Under the pieces are notes generated by a model. It had not been told where the DNA came from, did not search any database, and saw nothing but the letters and a program-made list of their open reading frames with translations. Below, piece after piece: positions 56,090-64,000 of a DNA stretch of 64,000 nucleotides. The translations under genes were made by a program, and so were the position numbers. Each line of letters begins with the position of its first letter. Position 1 is the first letter of the stretch. The stretch covers positions 4,079,809-4,143,808 of the forward strand of contig OY282455.1 in NCBI GenBank assembly GCA_958296195.1. The letters run 5' to 3'. The DNA is from an uncultured Pseudomonadales bacterium (GTDB lineage: Bacteria; Pseudomonadota; Gammaproteobacteria; Pseudomonadales; Azotimanducaceae).

Positions 56090-57245
56090 GATTCCTGGCC
56101 TGAAGTTCGATTTCGACGAAAGCCTGCAAATGGTGCAGGATTCGGCGCGGCGCTTTGCCGAAGAGCGCATCGCGCCGCAAGCCGCCAAGGTCGATGCGGA
56201 CAACGCCTTTCCCAATGAACTTTGGCCGCAGCTTGGCGAGCTGGGCCTGCTGGGCATCACCGTGGGCGAGGAATGCGGCGGCAGCGGCTTGGGCTACCTC
56301 GCCCATGTCGTGGCGATGGAGGAGATCAGCCGCGCCTCCGCCTCCGTGGGCCTAAGCTACGGCGCCCACTCCAATCTCTGCGTCAATCAGATCTACCGCA
56401 ACGGCACCGAGGCGCAGAAGGCGCGGCACCTGCCCGGCCTCATCAGCGGTCGGCAGATCGGCGCCTTGGCGATGTCGGAGCCGAGCGCTGGATCGGATGT
56501 GGTCAGCATGCGGCTGCGGGCCGAGAAAATCCAAGGCGGCTATCTGCTCAACGGCAGCAAAGCCTGGATCACCAACGGCCCGGACGCCGACGTCATGGTG
56601 GTTTACGCCAAGACCGAACCGGACCGCAGGGCGCGGGGCATCACGGCGTTCATCGTGGAGCGTTCGCACAACGTTGGGCGCGGCGCCAAGCTCGACAAGC
56701 TCGGCATGAGAGGATCCAACACTGGCGAACTGCTGTTCCACGACGTTGCGGTGCCGGCGGAGAACGTGCTGGGTGAGGAGGGCGGCGGGGTGCGGGTGCT
56801 GATGAGCGGCCTCGACTTCGAGCGGGTGGTGCTGGCCGGCGGGCCACTCGGCATCATGGCCGCCTGCTTGGAAGTTGCCACGCCCTACGTCCATGAGCGA
56901 CGGCAATTCGACCGGCCCATCGGCGAGTTCCAGCTCATCCAAGGCAAGATGGCGGACCTCTACACCACCCAAAGCGCCTGCCGCGCCTACGTTTATGCCG
57001 TAGCCCGCGCCTGCGACCGCGGCGAGTGCAACCGCAAGGACGCCGCCGGCACCATTCTCTACGCCGCCGAGCGGGCTACTTGGATGGCGCTTGAGACGAT
57101 TCAGATTCTCGGCGGCAACGGCTACACCAACGACTACCCGGCCGGCCGCCTGCTACGGGACGCCAAGCTGTACGAAATCGGCGCCGGCACCTCGGAAATC
57201 CGGCGCATGCTGATCGGGCGCGAACTGTTCAAGGAGACCGGCTGA
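56082..57245 (+). CDS. Acyl-CoA dehydrogenase, isovaleryl-CoA dehydrogenase type
   Basis: This 387-residue flavoprotein has the family motifs [52 protein letters not shown] and [34 protein letters not shown]. The stretch [13 protein letters not shown] and the glutamate in [17 protein letters not shown] are as in isovaleryl-CoA dehydrogenases of leucine breakdown. GTG 56082 has GGAGG upstream and overlaps the TetR stop by eight bases. The rest of a leucine pathway is not in the window. Confidence 0.9.
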   Translation: MLEIPGLKFDFDESLQMVQDSARRFAEERIAPQAAKVDADNAFPNELWPQLGELGLLGITVGEECGGSGLGYLAHVVAMEEISRASASVGLSYGAHSNLCVNQIYRNGTEAQKARHLPGLISGRQIGALAMSEPSAGSDVVSMRLRAEKIQGGYLLNGSKAWITNGPDADVMVVYAKTEPDRRARGITAFIVERSHNVGRGAKLDKLGMRGSNTGELLFHDVAVPAENVLGEEGGGVRVLMSGLDFERVVLAGGPLGIMAACLEVATPYVHERRQFDRPIGEFQLIQGKMADLYTTQSACRAYVYAVARACDRGECNRKDAAGTILYAAERATWMALETIQILGGNGYTNDYPAGRLLRDAKLYEIGAGTSEIRRMLIGRELFKETG

Positions 57246-57616
57246 ACGACGGCGCCCAGCCACTTTGGCGCATGGTCATTGAATGCGGCGTTCCGGGCGC
57301 GAAAATCTCGGTGGTTGTTTCCACACCAGAGTTGTTTCCACACCAGAACTGTGATCTTAGGAGTTGCGGTGTCCGTTTTAGGACAACTGTTCAAAACTTT
57401 GACATTCGTTGGCGGAGCTCTTATTGTCCCACCTGCACTTAGGCAAATGCTCGTTGCCGACGGCTTGGGTTGAATTCCGCAGTGGGGATGGAATTGGCTT
57501 CGCCCGCCGCTGTAAGCATCGGGCACCAGCGTGACCGGCCGCCACAGGCTTCGGACAGGGGATCCCAAGTTTCGCAGGAGGCAAGGGCGCACTTTAGCTA
57601 TGCAGGAGAGAGTCTT
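57246..57616. other. Intergenic region before the TonB receptor, with a 17-base tandem repeat
   Basis: About 370 bases without a credible gene. GTTGTTTCCACACCAGA occurs twice in tandem (57314-57330, 57331-57347), both copies identical. The long frame from 57470 leads into the receptor but lacks protein-like sequence before ATG 57617. A regulatory leader for the receptor is likely; no riboswitch was recognised. Confidence 0.55.
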
Positions 57617-59827
57617 ATGAACGCAAGAACATTGGGTTTGCTGCTGGTCGGCCTGACTTTGGCTGCGCCGACCTACGGCGAAGACGAGGCAACTTCCAGC
57701 CTTGTGATCATCGATGAGATCGTCGTCACCGCGCAGAAGCGCGAACAGAACGTTCAGGACGTCGGCATCGCCATCAGCGCTGTGACCGGCGAGCAGATGC
57801 GCCAGCTCGGCTACACCAACGCCCAGCAAGTCACCTCTATGGCACCGGGGGTGCATACGGTGCAGCCGAACGGGGAGGCCAACTACGCCATCGCCATGCG
57901 CGGCGTGGCCAGCAGCGACTTCACCACCAACGTGGAGAGCCCGGTGGCGGTCTATCTGGACGAGGTGTACATCAGCCAGATGTCCGGCACCGGCTTCATG
58001 CTCTTCGACATGGAGCGGGTGGAGATGCTGCGCGGCCCCCAAGGCACCCTGTACGGGCGCAACGCCACTGGCGGGCTGGCCCACTTCATCACCGTCAAGC
58101 CCTCCCAAGAGGTGGACGGCTACGGCCAGTTGACGGTGGGGCGCTACGATCAGATCAAGTTTGAGGGCGCGGCCGGCGGCCCCATCAGCGACGTTCTTTC
58201 CGCCAGGGTTTCGCTGGCCACCCACAACAACGACGGCTACATCAAGAACCGCCTGCTCGACAAGCGCCTCAATGACGCCAACGATTGGGCGGGGCGCATC
58301 CAGCTGCTGTTCGAGCCGACGGACGCCTTTTCGGTGCTGCTGAACGTGCGCCAGTCGGAGCAGGACATTTCCACCGGCTTTTTCGAGCACGTCACCGCCG
58401 CCGAAGAGGGTGTGCTGACGCCCAACCTAGTCAACGAAGTGCTCGGCTACATCGACAACGACGGCGACGTTTACGAGGGGGACTACGACAAGGACGGCTT
58501 CAACAAGCTGGAGACCGAGGGTTATTCGGCCACCGTCAAGTGGGATTTTGAGCGCTTCACCCTGACCTCCATCACGGACTACTCCACCGTGCAACGGGAC
58601 TACATTGAAGACTCGGACGCCTCCCCGATGCCGGTGTTCAACTTCTTCCTGACCACGGACGCCGAGCAGTTCTCCCAGGAAGTGCGGCTGAACGGCGCCA
58701 CGGACAACATGGACTGGGTGGCCGGGGTTTACTATCTGGACCTTTCGGTGGACGACTCCAACGGCGCCGAGACCGAGCCTTTCATCGATCCCGCTGGCGA
58801 CACGCCGGCCACCTCCGGCCTGGACAACCCCTATGAGACCAACACCAAGTCCTGGTCCATCTTCGGCCAGGTGGAGCGGCGCTTGACCGACCAACTGACC
58901 GGCGTGTTCGGCGCCCGCTGGATCCGCGACGAGAAGGACCACGAATACTTCGTCAACGTGGTCGATTTCATTCCGGGCACGATCCAGCGCAACGGCAACC
59001 CGAACATCCTCGCCCAACTGGCGGCCTATCGAGGCGAACGGGAGGACGATGAGTTCTCCATCCGCCTGGCTTTGAACTACAACCTAAGCGACGACGCAAT
59101 GCTCTACGGCAGTTGGAACCGGGGCGTGAAGGGCGGCGGCTACAACTCGCCGGTGTTCCCCTTAAACCCGCCGTTGGCCTATGACGACGCCACCATGAGC
59201 TACGACCCGGAGCAGCTTGACGCCTTTGAAGTGGGCTTCAAGTCCCGGCTGCTGGGCGGCCTGATGATCCTCAACGGCGCCGCCTACTACTACGACTACA
59301 AGGACTACCAAGCCTTCCAGATCATCGGCATCGACACCATCACCACCAATGCGGACGCCGAGTCCTACGGCGCCGAGCTTGAGCTCAAGGCAACGCCGAC
59401 GGAGGGCTTGGACATCATCCTCGGCTTCGCCTACAACGACATTGAGGTGGACCTTGGCGACGGCGCTCCCAAGACCACGTCCGTGCAGTCCCCGAAGTGG
59501 AACGTCAACGGCTTGGTGCGGTATCAGTGGCCGGTGCTGGGCGGCACCATGGCGGCGCAGTTCGACATGCTGCACCGCTCCAAGCACTACTTCTCGCTGA
59601 CCGGCTTGCCCACGGTGGAGGAGAACGGCTATGTGCTGACCAACGCCTCCCTGATGTACGCCAGCGCCGCAGACCGCTGGTCGGTGACCGCCTTCGTGCA
59701 AAACCTAGGCGACGAGGAGCACTTGGTGCAGACCTTCGACCTGTCCGGCCCGGCGGTGTTCGGCATGGTGGAGCAGTACTACAACCGGCCACGCTGGTGG
59801 GGCCTCAGCCTGGCGATGTACTTCTAG
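57617..59827 (+). CDS. TonB-dependent outer-membrane receptor
   Basis: This 736-residue protein has a signal peptide (LGLLLVGLTLAAPTYGE), TonB box IDEIVVTAQKREQN, a plug with SMAPGVHTVQP and VEMLRGPQGTLYGRNATGGL, and a barrel ending RWWGLSLAMYF with the C-terminal Phe. It belongs to the same broad class as the receptor at 8309 but is not a close copy. The ligand is unknown; the TetR/acyl-CoA dehydrogenase context suggests a hydrophobic or amino-acid-derived compound. ATG 57617 has AGGAGAG upstream. Confidence 0.93.
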   Translation: MNARTLGLLLVGLTLAAPTYGEDEATSSLVIIDEIVVTAQKREQNVQDVGIAISAVTGEQMRQLGYTNAQQVTSMAPGVHTVQPNGEANYAIAMRGVASSDFTTNVESPVAVYLDEVYISQMSGTGFMLFDMERVEMLRGPQGTLYGRNATGGLAHFITVKPSQEVDGYGQLTVGRYDQIKFEGAAGGPISDVLSARVSLATHNNDGYIKNRLLDKRLNDANDWAGRIQLLFEPTDAFSVLLNVRQSEQDISTGFFEHVTAAEEGVLTPNLVNEVLGYIDNDGDVYEGDYDKDGFNKLETEGYSATVKWDFERFTLTSITDYSTVQRDYIEDSDASPMPVFNFFLTTDAEQFSQEVRLNGATDNMDWVAGVYYLDLSVDDSNGAETEPFIDPAGDTPATSGLDNPYETNTKSWSIFGQVERRLTDQLTGVFGARWIRDEKDHEYFVNVVDFIPGTIQRNGNPNILAQLAAYRGEREDDEFSIRLALNYNLSDDAMLYGSWNRGVKGGGYNSPVFPLNPPLAYDDATMSYDPEQLDAFEVGFKSRLLGGLMILNGAAYYYDYKDYQAFQIIGIDTITTNADAESYGAELELKATPTEGLDIILGFAYNDIEVDLGDGAPKTTSVQSPKWNVNGLVRYQWPVLGGTMAAQFDMLHRSKHYFSLTGLPTVEENGYVLTNASLMYASAADRWSVTAFVQNLGDEEHLVQTFDLSGPAVFGMVEQYYNRPRWWGLSLAMYF

Positions 59828-59857
59828 CGCTCGGCGGCGCAGGAGCGCGAGCGGAAA

Positions 59858-60034
59858 GTGAGAAGCAAGATTGCCGACTATCTGCTGGACATCTCCAAAC
59901 TTGTTTTCGCGGGAGTTGTGCTGAGCGTGATCCTCCAGATAGAGGGCGCGTCCAAATTGGCAATTCTGCTCACGGGAATCTGTGCTACCGTACTTCTCGC
60001 GTTAATCGGCTTCACTTTGATGAGAGATGAGTGA
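59858..60034 (+). CDS. Tiny membrane protein (DUF6722-like)
   Basis: This 58-residue frame from GTG 59858 reads VRSKIADYLLDISKLVFAGV and continues through two hydrophobic segments to MRDE. The first part resembles the small DUF6722 membrane proteins, which are unstudied. It has GCGGAAA close upstream as a weak ribosome-binding site and lies 31 bases after the TonB receptor. The next tiny ORF overlaps its stop in TGATG, supporting translation. Confidence 0.6.
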   Translation: MRSKIADYLLDISKLVFAGVVLSVILQIEGASKLAILLTGICATVLLALIGFTLMRDE

Positions 60035-60141
60035 TGGAGGCGCTGATTTTATTTTCCGGTTTGAGCATCGCCAGTGGAATAGCCTTGATCGTGATCCTGT
60101 GGCTGCAGCACAAGCGCAGGAAAAGCCTTAACAGGCCCTAA
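60034..60141 (+). CDS. Tiny single-span membrane protein
   Basis: This 35-residue frame from ATG 60034 has one membrane segment (LILFSGLSIASGIALIVILW) followed by a basic tail (KRRKSLNRP). It overlaps the preceding ORF stop in TGATG, the usual sign of coupled translation, and its stop lies in the end of the convergent SDR gene. Not matched to any family; it may work with its partner. Confidence 0.5.
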   Translation: MEALILFSGLSIASGIALIVILWLQHKRRKSLNRP

Positions 60142-60902
60142 GCCAGCGGGCCGCCGCCGTCGCAGTAGATGCGCTCGCCGGTGAGGTAGCTGTTGCGCTC
60201 CGACACTAGGAAGCGCACCACATTGGCCACGTCCTCTGGTTGGCACACCTTGCCGAAGGGCATGGTTCTGTCCAGGGTGCGCAGGTCCTCGACTCCCGCC
60301 GTGGCGCGCATCAGCCGCCGGCCCATCTCCGTCTCCACCAGCCCGGGGGCGACGATGTTGACTCGGATGCCGTGGCGCCGCTCCTCCTTGGCCAAGGTGT
60401 AGGCCAAGGCCTCCAAGGCGCACTTGCCCATGTTGTAGGGAGCGCCGTTGGCGCCGATGAACCTAGTGGCGGCGCTGGAGATCATGATGATGTCGCCGCG
60501 GTCCAGCTCCCGCATCTTCGGGATGACCAAGCTCGACAGGCAATGAGGCCCCAATGCGTGGGTGCCGACAACGCGCAGGAGCTCCGCCGGATCCGTGTCC
60601 GCAACGCTGCGCCCGCGGCTGGCGATGCCGGCGTTGTTGACCAGAATGCCCACGGGGCCTAAGTCCGCCTCAATACGGCTGACCATCTCGGCGTTCTGCT
60701 GCGCATCATCAACGGAGGCCTGATAGGCCACCGCTCTGCGCCCCAGCTTCGCAACGGCCTGCACCACCTCGTCGGCGGCCTCCCCATCGCGGCGGTAGTT
60801 CACCGCCACGTCAGCACCGTCCTCCGCCAAGCCCAAGGCGATGCCCCGCCCGACGCCGCGGCTCGACCCGGTGACCAAGGCGATTCGACCTGCCAGCGAC
60901 AT
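60138..60902 (-). CDS. SDR-family oxidoreductase (FabG-like)
   Basis: This 254-residue protein is a classical SDR: glycine loop VTGSSRGVGRGIALG, NNAG motif LVNNAGIASRG, catalytic Ser in IMISSAAT, Tyr/Lys in APYNMGKCALEALA and the C-terminal YLTGERIYCDGG. It is probably an NAD(P)H-dependent reductase or 3-hydroxyacyl-CoA dehydrogenase, since an enoyl-CoA hydratase gene lies three bases upstream on the same strand. The substrate is not evident. Confidence 0.9.
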   Translation of the reverse strand: MSLAGRIALVTGSSRGVGRGIALGLAEDGADVAVNYRRDGEAADEVVQAVAKLGRRAVAYQASVDDAQQNAEMVSRIEADLGPVGILVNNAGIASRGRSVADTDPAELLRVVGTHALGPHCLSSLVIPKMRELDRGDIIMISSAATRFIGANGAPYNMGKCALEALAYTLAKEERRHGIRVNIVAPGLVETEMGRRLMRATAGVEDLRTLDRTMPFGKVCQPEDVANVVRFLVSERNSYLTGERIYCDGGGPLA

Positions 60903-60905
60903 GCT

Positions 60906-61685
60906 CTACTTCCCCCCGAACTTGGCTTCGCGTTTTTCCAGAAACGCCTGCACGCCCTCCTGGAAGTCCGCCGTCGCACCGGCTTGGTTCTGCAAGCGGG
61001 CCTCCAAGTCAAGCTGCTGCTCGTAGGAGTTGTGCCAAGTGCTCCAATAGGCTTGGCGGATGAAGGCGAGGGAGCGCGGACCGTCCGCCAACTTCCGGGC
61101 GATGGCCGTGGCGCCTTCGAGCAGGGCGTCGTTGTCCTCAAACAGGCGGTTAACCATGCCCCATTGGTGCGCCTGCTCCGCCGGCAGGCGCTCTGCGAGC
61201 AAGGACAGTTCCATGGCCCGGCCCCAGCCGATCAAGCGCGGCAGCATGAAGGTCGAGCCGCCATCCGGCACTAGGCCGATGCGGGCGAAGGCTTGCAGAA
61301 AGTAGGCCCCTTTTTGGGCGCACACGATGTCGCCAACAAGGGCGAAACTCATGCCCACCCCGGCGGCGACGCCATTGACGGCGGTGACAATGGGCATTTC
61401 CAAGTCCCGCAGACCCAACAGGAGCGGGTGGTAGCCGCCGCGCAGCCCGTCCCCGGCCCGGCGCCGCTCGTTGCGGCCTCTTTCCTGCAGGTTGGCGCCG
61501 GCGGAGAACGCCCGGCCCACGCCGGTCAACAGCAGGGCGCGGGCGCCGTTGGCGGGATCCTTCACTTGCTCGAACGCCTCAACGAAGTCCTCAAGCATTT
61601 GCCCGCCGATGGCGTTGAGCACCTCCGGGTGGTTGAATTTAAGGACGGCCACCTTGCCGTCGAAGTCCAGCGCCATGCGCTCCAT
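60906..61685 (-). CDS. Enoyl-CoA hydratase/isomerase family protein
   Basis: This 259-residue crotonase-fold protein has the oxyanion-hole motif GVGRAFSAGANLQ, a second one in AVNGVAAGVGMSFALVGDIV, and the region LQAFARIGLVPDGGSTFMLPR. In the latter the second catalytic Glu of hydratases is Asp (PDGG), as in PaaG/PaaB-type isomerases. It hydrates or isomerises an enoyl-CoA. The ATG follows AAAGGAG, a very strong ribosome-binding site. It forms a two-gene unit with the SDR gene. Confidence 0.9.
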   Translation of the reverse strand: MERMALDFDGKVAVLKFNHPEVLNAIGGQMLEDFVEAFEQVKDPANGARALLLTGVGRAFSAGANLQERGRNERRRAGDGLRGGYHPLLLGLRDLEMPIVTAVNGVAAGVGMSFALVGDIVCAQKGAYFLQAFARIGLVPDGGSTFMLPRLIGWGRAMELSLLAERLPAEQAHQWGMVNRLFEDNDALLEGATAIARKLADGPRSLAFIRQAYWSTWHNSYEQQLDLEARLQNQAGATADFQEGVQAFLEKREAKFGGK

Positions 61686-61797
61686 GAAAAACTCCTTTGA
61701 AAAAAGGAAGCCAACTTTACCGGAAACGAACGGCTATTGGGATTTTCGCCGATGGTCGCCCCCGCCGTTGCGCACCGCCTTTGGACGGCACCCCAAG

Positions 61798-63306
61798 CTA
61801 GCCAAGCGCCAACTGATCTATCCGCTCCAAGTCTCGGCTGGTGCGGCGCAGGCGAACGGCCATGCAAGCGGCCACCAAAAACAAGCCAAGCGTCAGACCG
61901 GACCAGTAGCCGTAAACCCCGACAGCCGGCAGGCCCAGCCAGCCTTTGGCGAGAGCCACGCCCAGGGGCAAAGCAATGATCCAATAGCCCACTAGGGAGA
62001 TGAGCATGGGCACCCGGGTGTCCTTGTAGCCCCTGAGGGCGCCCACCATGGTGGCATTGGTGTCGTCGAAGATCTGGTAAACGGCGATGAAGATGAGCAG
62101 ATTGGCGGCAACGGCGATCACTTCGGCGTCCGTGGTGTAGATCCCCACCAAGTGGAAGCGCAGCCCAATCAAGACGACGCTGACCACCAGCGCGTACGCA
62201 AGGGACAGCCTAAAGGCCGCCGCCGACACTCGCCGGGCGCCGGCTAGGTTTCCGCCGCCCACATGGAAGCCCACCCGAATGGCTGCGGCGCTGCCTAGGC
62301 ACATGGGAATGACGTAGGTGCCCCAGTTGAGATTGGCGGCGATGCTGTGCCCCGCCAACGCAGTGACGCCGTGCCCGGCGATCAACACGCTGACGGCGGC
62401 GAAGATGGCCGCCTCCAAAAAAATGGTGCCGCCTATGGGCAGGCCGAGCTTGAGGATTCGCAAGGTGGTGTCCCAACGCCATTCCAACCAGACGCTGAAC
62501 GCCTTAGCCAGCCGGTTGGGCGAGAGCCTCGGGGAAAGGCCCGTGGGCCTGAGCGGCCCGTTCGACGCGGCCAAGCCAGGTTCGTTCGACGGTTGCGCAG
62601 CGCGGCCAAAAAAGCCGGTGGCTCGGAAGTAAGGCCGGCGGGTCACCAGCAACATCAACCCCAGCTCGAACCACATGACCGCGGAGGTGGCCCAGCCGCA
62701 ACCAACGCCGCCCAGAGCCGGCATGCCCAAGGCCCCGTAGATCAACACATAGTTCAGAGGCGCGTTCAACGCCAGCGCCAGGACGGCGATGATCATGGGC
62801 GGGCGCGTCTGGCCCAAACCTTCCGAGCTTTGGCGCAGCACGACGTAGGCCATCGCCCCCGGCATGCCCCAGGAGGTCGCCTGCAGATAGCCGGTGGCAA
62901 TGCTGACGACCTCGGGGTCGGCATTCATCAGCGTGAACAGAGGCCCCGCGCTGCGAATGATGACTATGGTCACCAAGGAACCGCCCAGCGCCACCCAAAC
63001 TCCGTGCCGGATGACTTCGCCGCACTCCGTCGTTCGCCGAGCGCCAACCAATTGCGACACTATGGGCATCACCGCCATGGTCACGCCGGTCACCAACAAG
63101 AAAACCGGCCAGAGGATGGTGCCGGCCAGGGTGACGCCGGCCAAGTCCACTGCGCCGTAGCGACCGGCCATGGCGGTGTCCAGAAAGCCCATGCCCATGA
63201 TGCAGGCTTGGGTCGCCATAATGGGGGCGCCAAGGCGCAGCAGAGCTTGGGCTTCGCCGCGAAAACCTTGGGGCGCGGTCTGAGCGGCTCTTTCAACGGT
63301 CTCCAT
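61798..63306 (-). CDS. MATE-family multidrug/cation exporter
   Basis: This 502-residue protein has 12 membrane segments in two MATE repeats: LGAPIMATQACIMGMGFLDTAM, SQLVGARRT in the first half; GLPIGGTIFLEAAIFAAVSVLIAG in the second. It exports drugs or organic cations using a sodium or proton gradient. A Pro/Ser/Asn-rich cytoplasmic loop of about 40 residues joins the halves and makes it longer than usual. The start has GAGG eight bases upstream. It stands alone. Confidence 0.93.
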   Translation of the reverse strand: METVERAAQTAPQGFRGEAQALLRLGAPIMATQACIMGMGFLDTAMAGRYGAVDLAGVTLAGTILWPVFLLVTGVTMAVMPIVSQLVGARRTTECGEVIRHGVWVALGGSLVTIVIIRSAGPLFTLMNADPEVVSIATGYLQATSWGMPGAMAYVVLRQSSEGLGQTRPPMIIAVLALALNAPLNYVLIYGALGMPALGGVGCGWATSAVMWFELGLMLLVTRRPYFRATGFFGRAAQPSNEPGLAASNGPLRPTGLSPRLSPNRLAKAFSVWLEWRWDTTLRILKLGLPIGGTIFLEAAIFAAVSVLIAGHGVTALAGHSIAANLNWGTYVIPMCLGSAAAIRVGFHVGGGNLAGARRVSAAAFRLSLAYALVVSVVLIGLRFHLVGIYTTDAEVIAVAANLLIFIAVYQIFDDTNATMVGALRGYKDTRVPMLISLVGYWIIALPLGVALAKGWLGLPAVGVYGYWSGLTLGLFLVAACMAVRLRRTSRDLERIDQLALG

Positions 63307-63597
63307 GGGAACGCCTCATGATGGCGCAAGCCAAGTTCATTGCATTGTTGCATGTTGCGCAAACCGCAACGTCTTCAACGGCTGGATGCGCGGCGCTCGG
63401 GGCTTGCGGGACTGCCCGAATTGGCCCACGGAAAGCAGTGTTGCCGGCGGCGGTGCGCAGTGGCGAAAGCCAGCCTAGCCTTTACCCCTTGAGGGAGCGG
63501 CGGGCGCGAGCACCTAGACGGGACGCGGCCACTCGCCGTGCTGCGGCCACTGCAAACGCAACGGCCTACTCCCGCAACTTGGTTGCGGCCGGCGCGG

Positions 63598-63999
63598 TCA
63601 AGATGCGGCCTTGGCGGCCTCCTCCCGCGCCTTGCGCACCTTGTCGTTGGTCTGGTTGAACAGCAGCTCCCTACGCGCCTTCTCCTCCTCTTCGGTAAGC
63701 TCCCGCTTGGCCAGCTCCCGCCCAACGTGGTAGCCCTTGTCCACCGCCGGGCGGGCGGCCAGTTCTTCCACCCAGCGCTTGAGGTTGGGGAAGCCGTCCC
63801 AGACGTTCTCATCGATGAGCCGCCCCATCAGCATCGCCCAAGGCCAAGTGATGATGTCGGCGATGCTGTAGTCTCCACCGGCCAGAAAGGGATGCACGGC
63901 AAGCTGCGCGTCCATGACGCCGGACAGCCGGTCCACCTCCCCGACGAAGCGCTTGGCGCCGTACTCCAATTGCGCTGGATCCTCGACTATGTTCTTGGC
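63598..63999 (-). CDS. Glutathione S-transferase, C-terminal part (cut by window edge)
   Basis: The frame enters from beyond 64000 and ends at 63598, giving 133 residues of an all-helical GST C-terminal domain. YGAKRFVGEVDRLSGVMD, PFLAGGDYSIADIITWPWAM with the conserved N-capping Ser-Ile-Ala-Asp, and FPNLKRWVEELAARPAVDKG are as in the YghU/YfcG group. An extra charged tail (KRELTEEEEKARREL onward) extends beyond the usual end. The thioredoxin domain lies outside the window. Confidence 0.88.
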   Translation of the reverse strand, partial: AKNIVEDPAQLEYGAKRFVGEVDRLSGVMDAQLAVHPFLAGGDYSIADIITWPWAMLMGRLIDENVWDGFPNLKRWVEELAARPAVDKGYHVGRELAKRELTEEEEKARRELLFNQTNDKVRKAREEAAKAAS

Positions 64000-64000
64000 G

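Noticed and set aside
63307..63597. Open frames between the MATE exporter and the GST gene
   Set aside because: The plus-strand frame from 63318 is rich in Ala/Arg/Thr without family features and overlaps the end of GST. The gap of about 290 bases shows no gene.

Overview
The window reads as a GC-rich (about 60-65% by eye) gammaproteobacterial chromosome. The evidence is conserved gammaproteobacterial gene order: lpoA-yraN-dolP, rplM-rpsI-petABC-sspAB, hslVU with a DUF971 gene, priA beside rpmE, queA-tgt-yajC-secDF and suhB/trmJ. TonB-dependent receptors, acyl-CoA enzymes and an aralkylamine dehydrogenase suggest a free-living, probably aquatic, aerobic heterotroph. I cannot name a genus.

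Layout. 1-16 kb is core: outer-membrane/cell-wall genes, Ssp proteins, the bc1 complex, ribosomal proteins, a LuxR-type regulator, an amidase, a TonB receptor, HslVU, a SPOR protein and PriA. 16-32 kb holds rpmE, an M48 protease, an Rpn-like nuclease, a cobalamin adenosyltransferase, YajQ, an AmpG-like permease, an alkyltransferase-like protein, groESL behind a sigma-32 promoter plus a CIRCE operator, an SDR, a urate-oxidase-N-type membrane protein, and an acyl-CoA synthetase between two phosphotransferase-fold genes. tRNA-Leu(CAA) lies at 32.2 kb.

32.3-38.6 kb is accessory. It holds a type II restriction-modification pair and then a decayed composite-transposon-like element (34961-38521). 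That element has inverted ends, degenerate transposase fragments, three unknown cargo genes and a perfect 9-bp target duplication. 38.6-47 kb returns to core genes: tRNA queuosine synthesis, Sec, SuhB, TrmJ and IscS.

47.2-53 kb is a tight run of a glycosyltransferase and UDP-sulfoquinovose synthase (sulfolipid synthesis), followed by a TTQ aralkylamine dehydrogenase cluster (heavy chain, MauE, MauD, light chain, small cytochrome c) with no mauG. A solitary cytosine methyltransferase and a DUF6642-like protein with a possible caspase-type His/Cys pair follow. Next to them, on the opposite strand, are the two ends of a second, internally deleted aau cluster.

55.4-64 kb holds a TetR regulator with a palindromic operator, an isovaleryl-CoA-type dehydrogenase, a second TonB receptor, two very small membrane-protein ORFs, an SDR and an enoyl-CoA hydratase, a MATE exporter and a truncated glutathione S-transferase. 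No rRNA, CRISPR array or prophage was seen.
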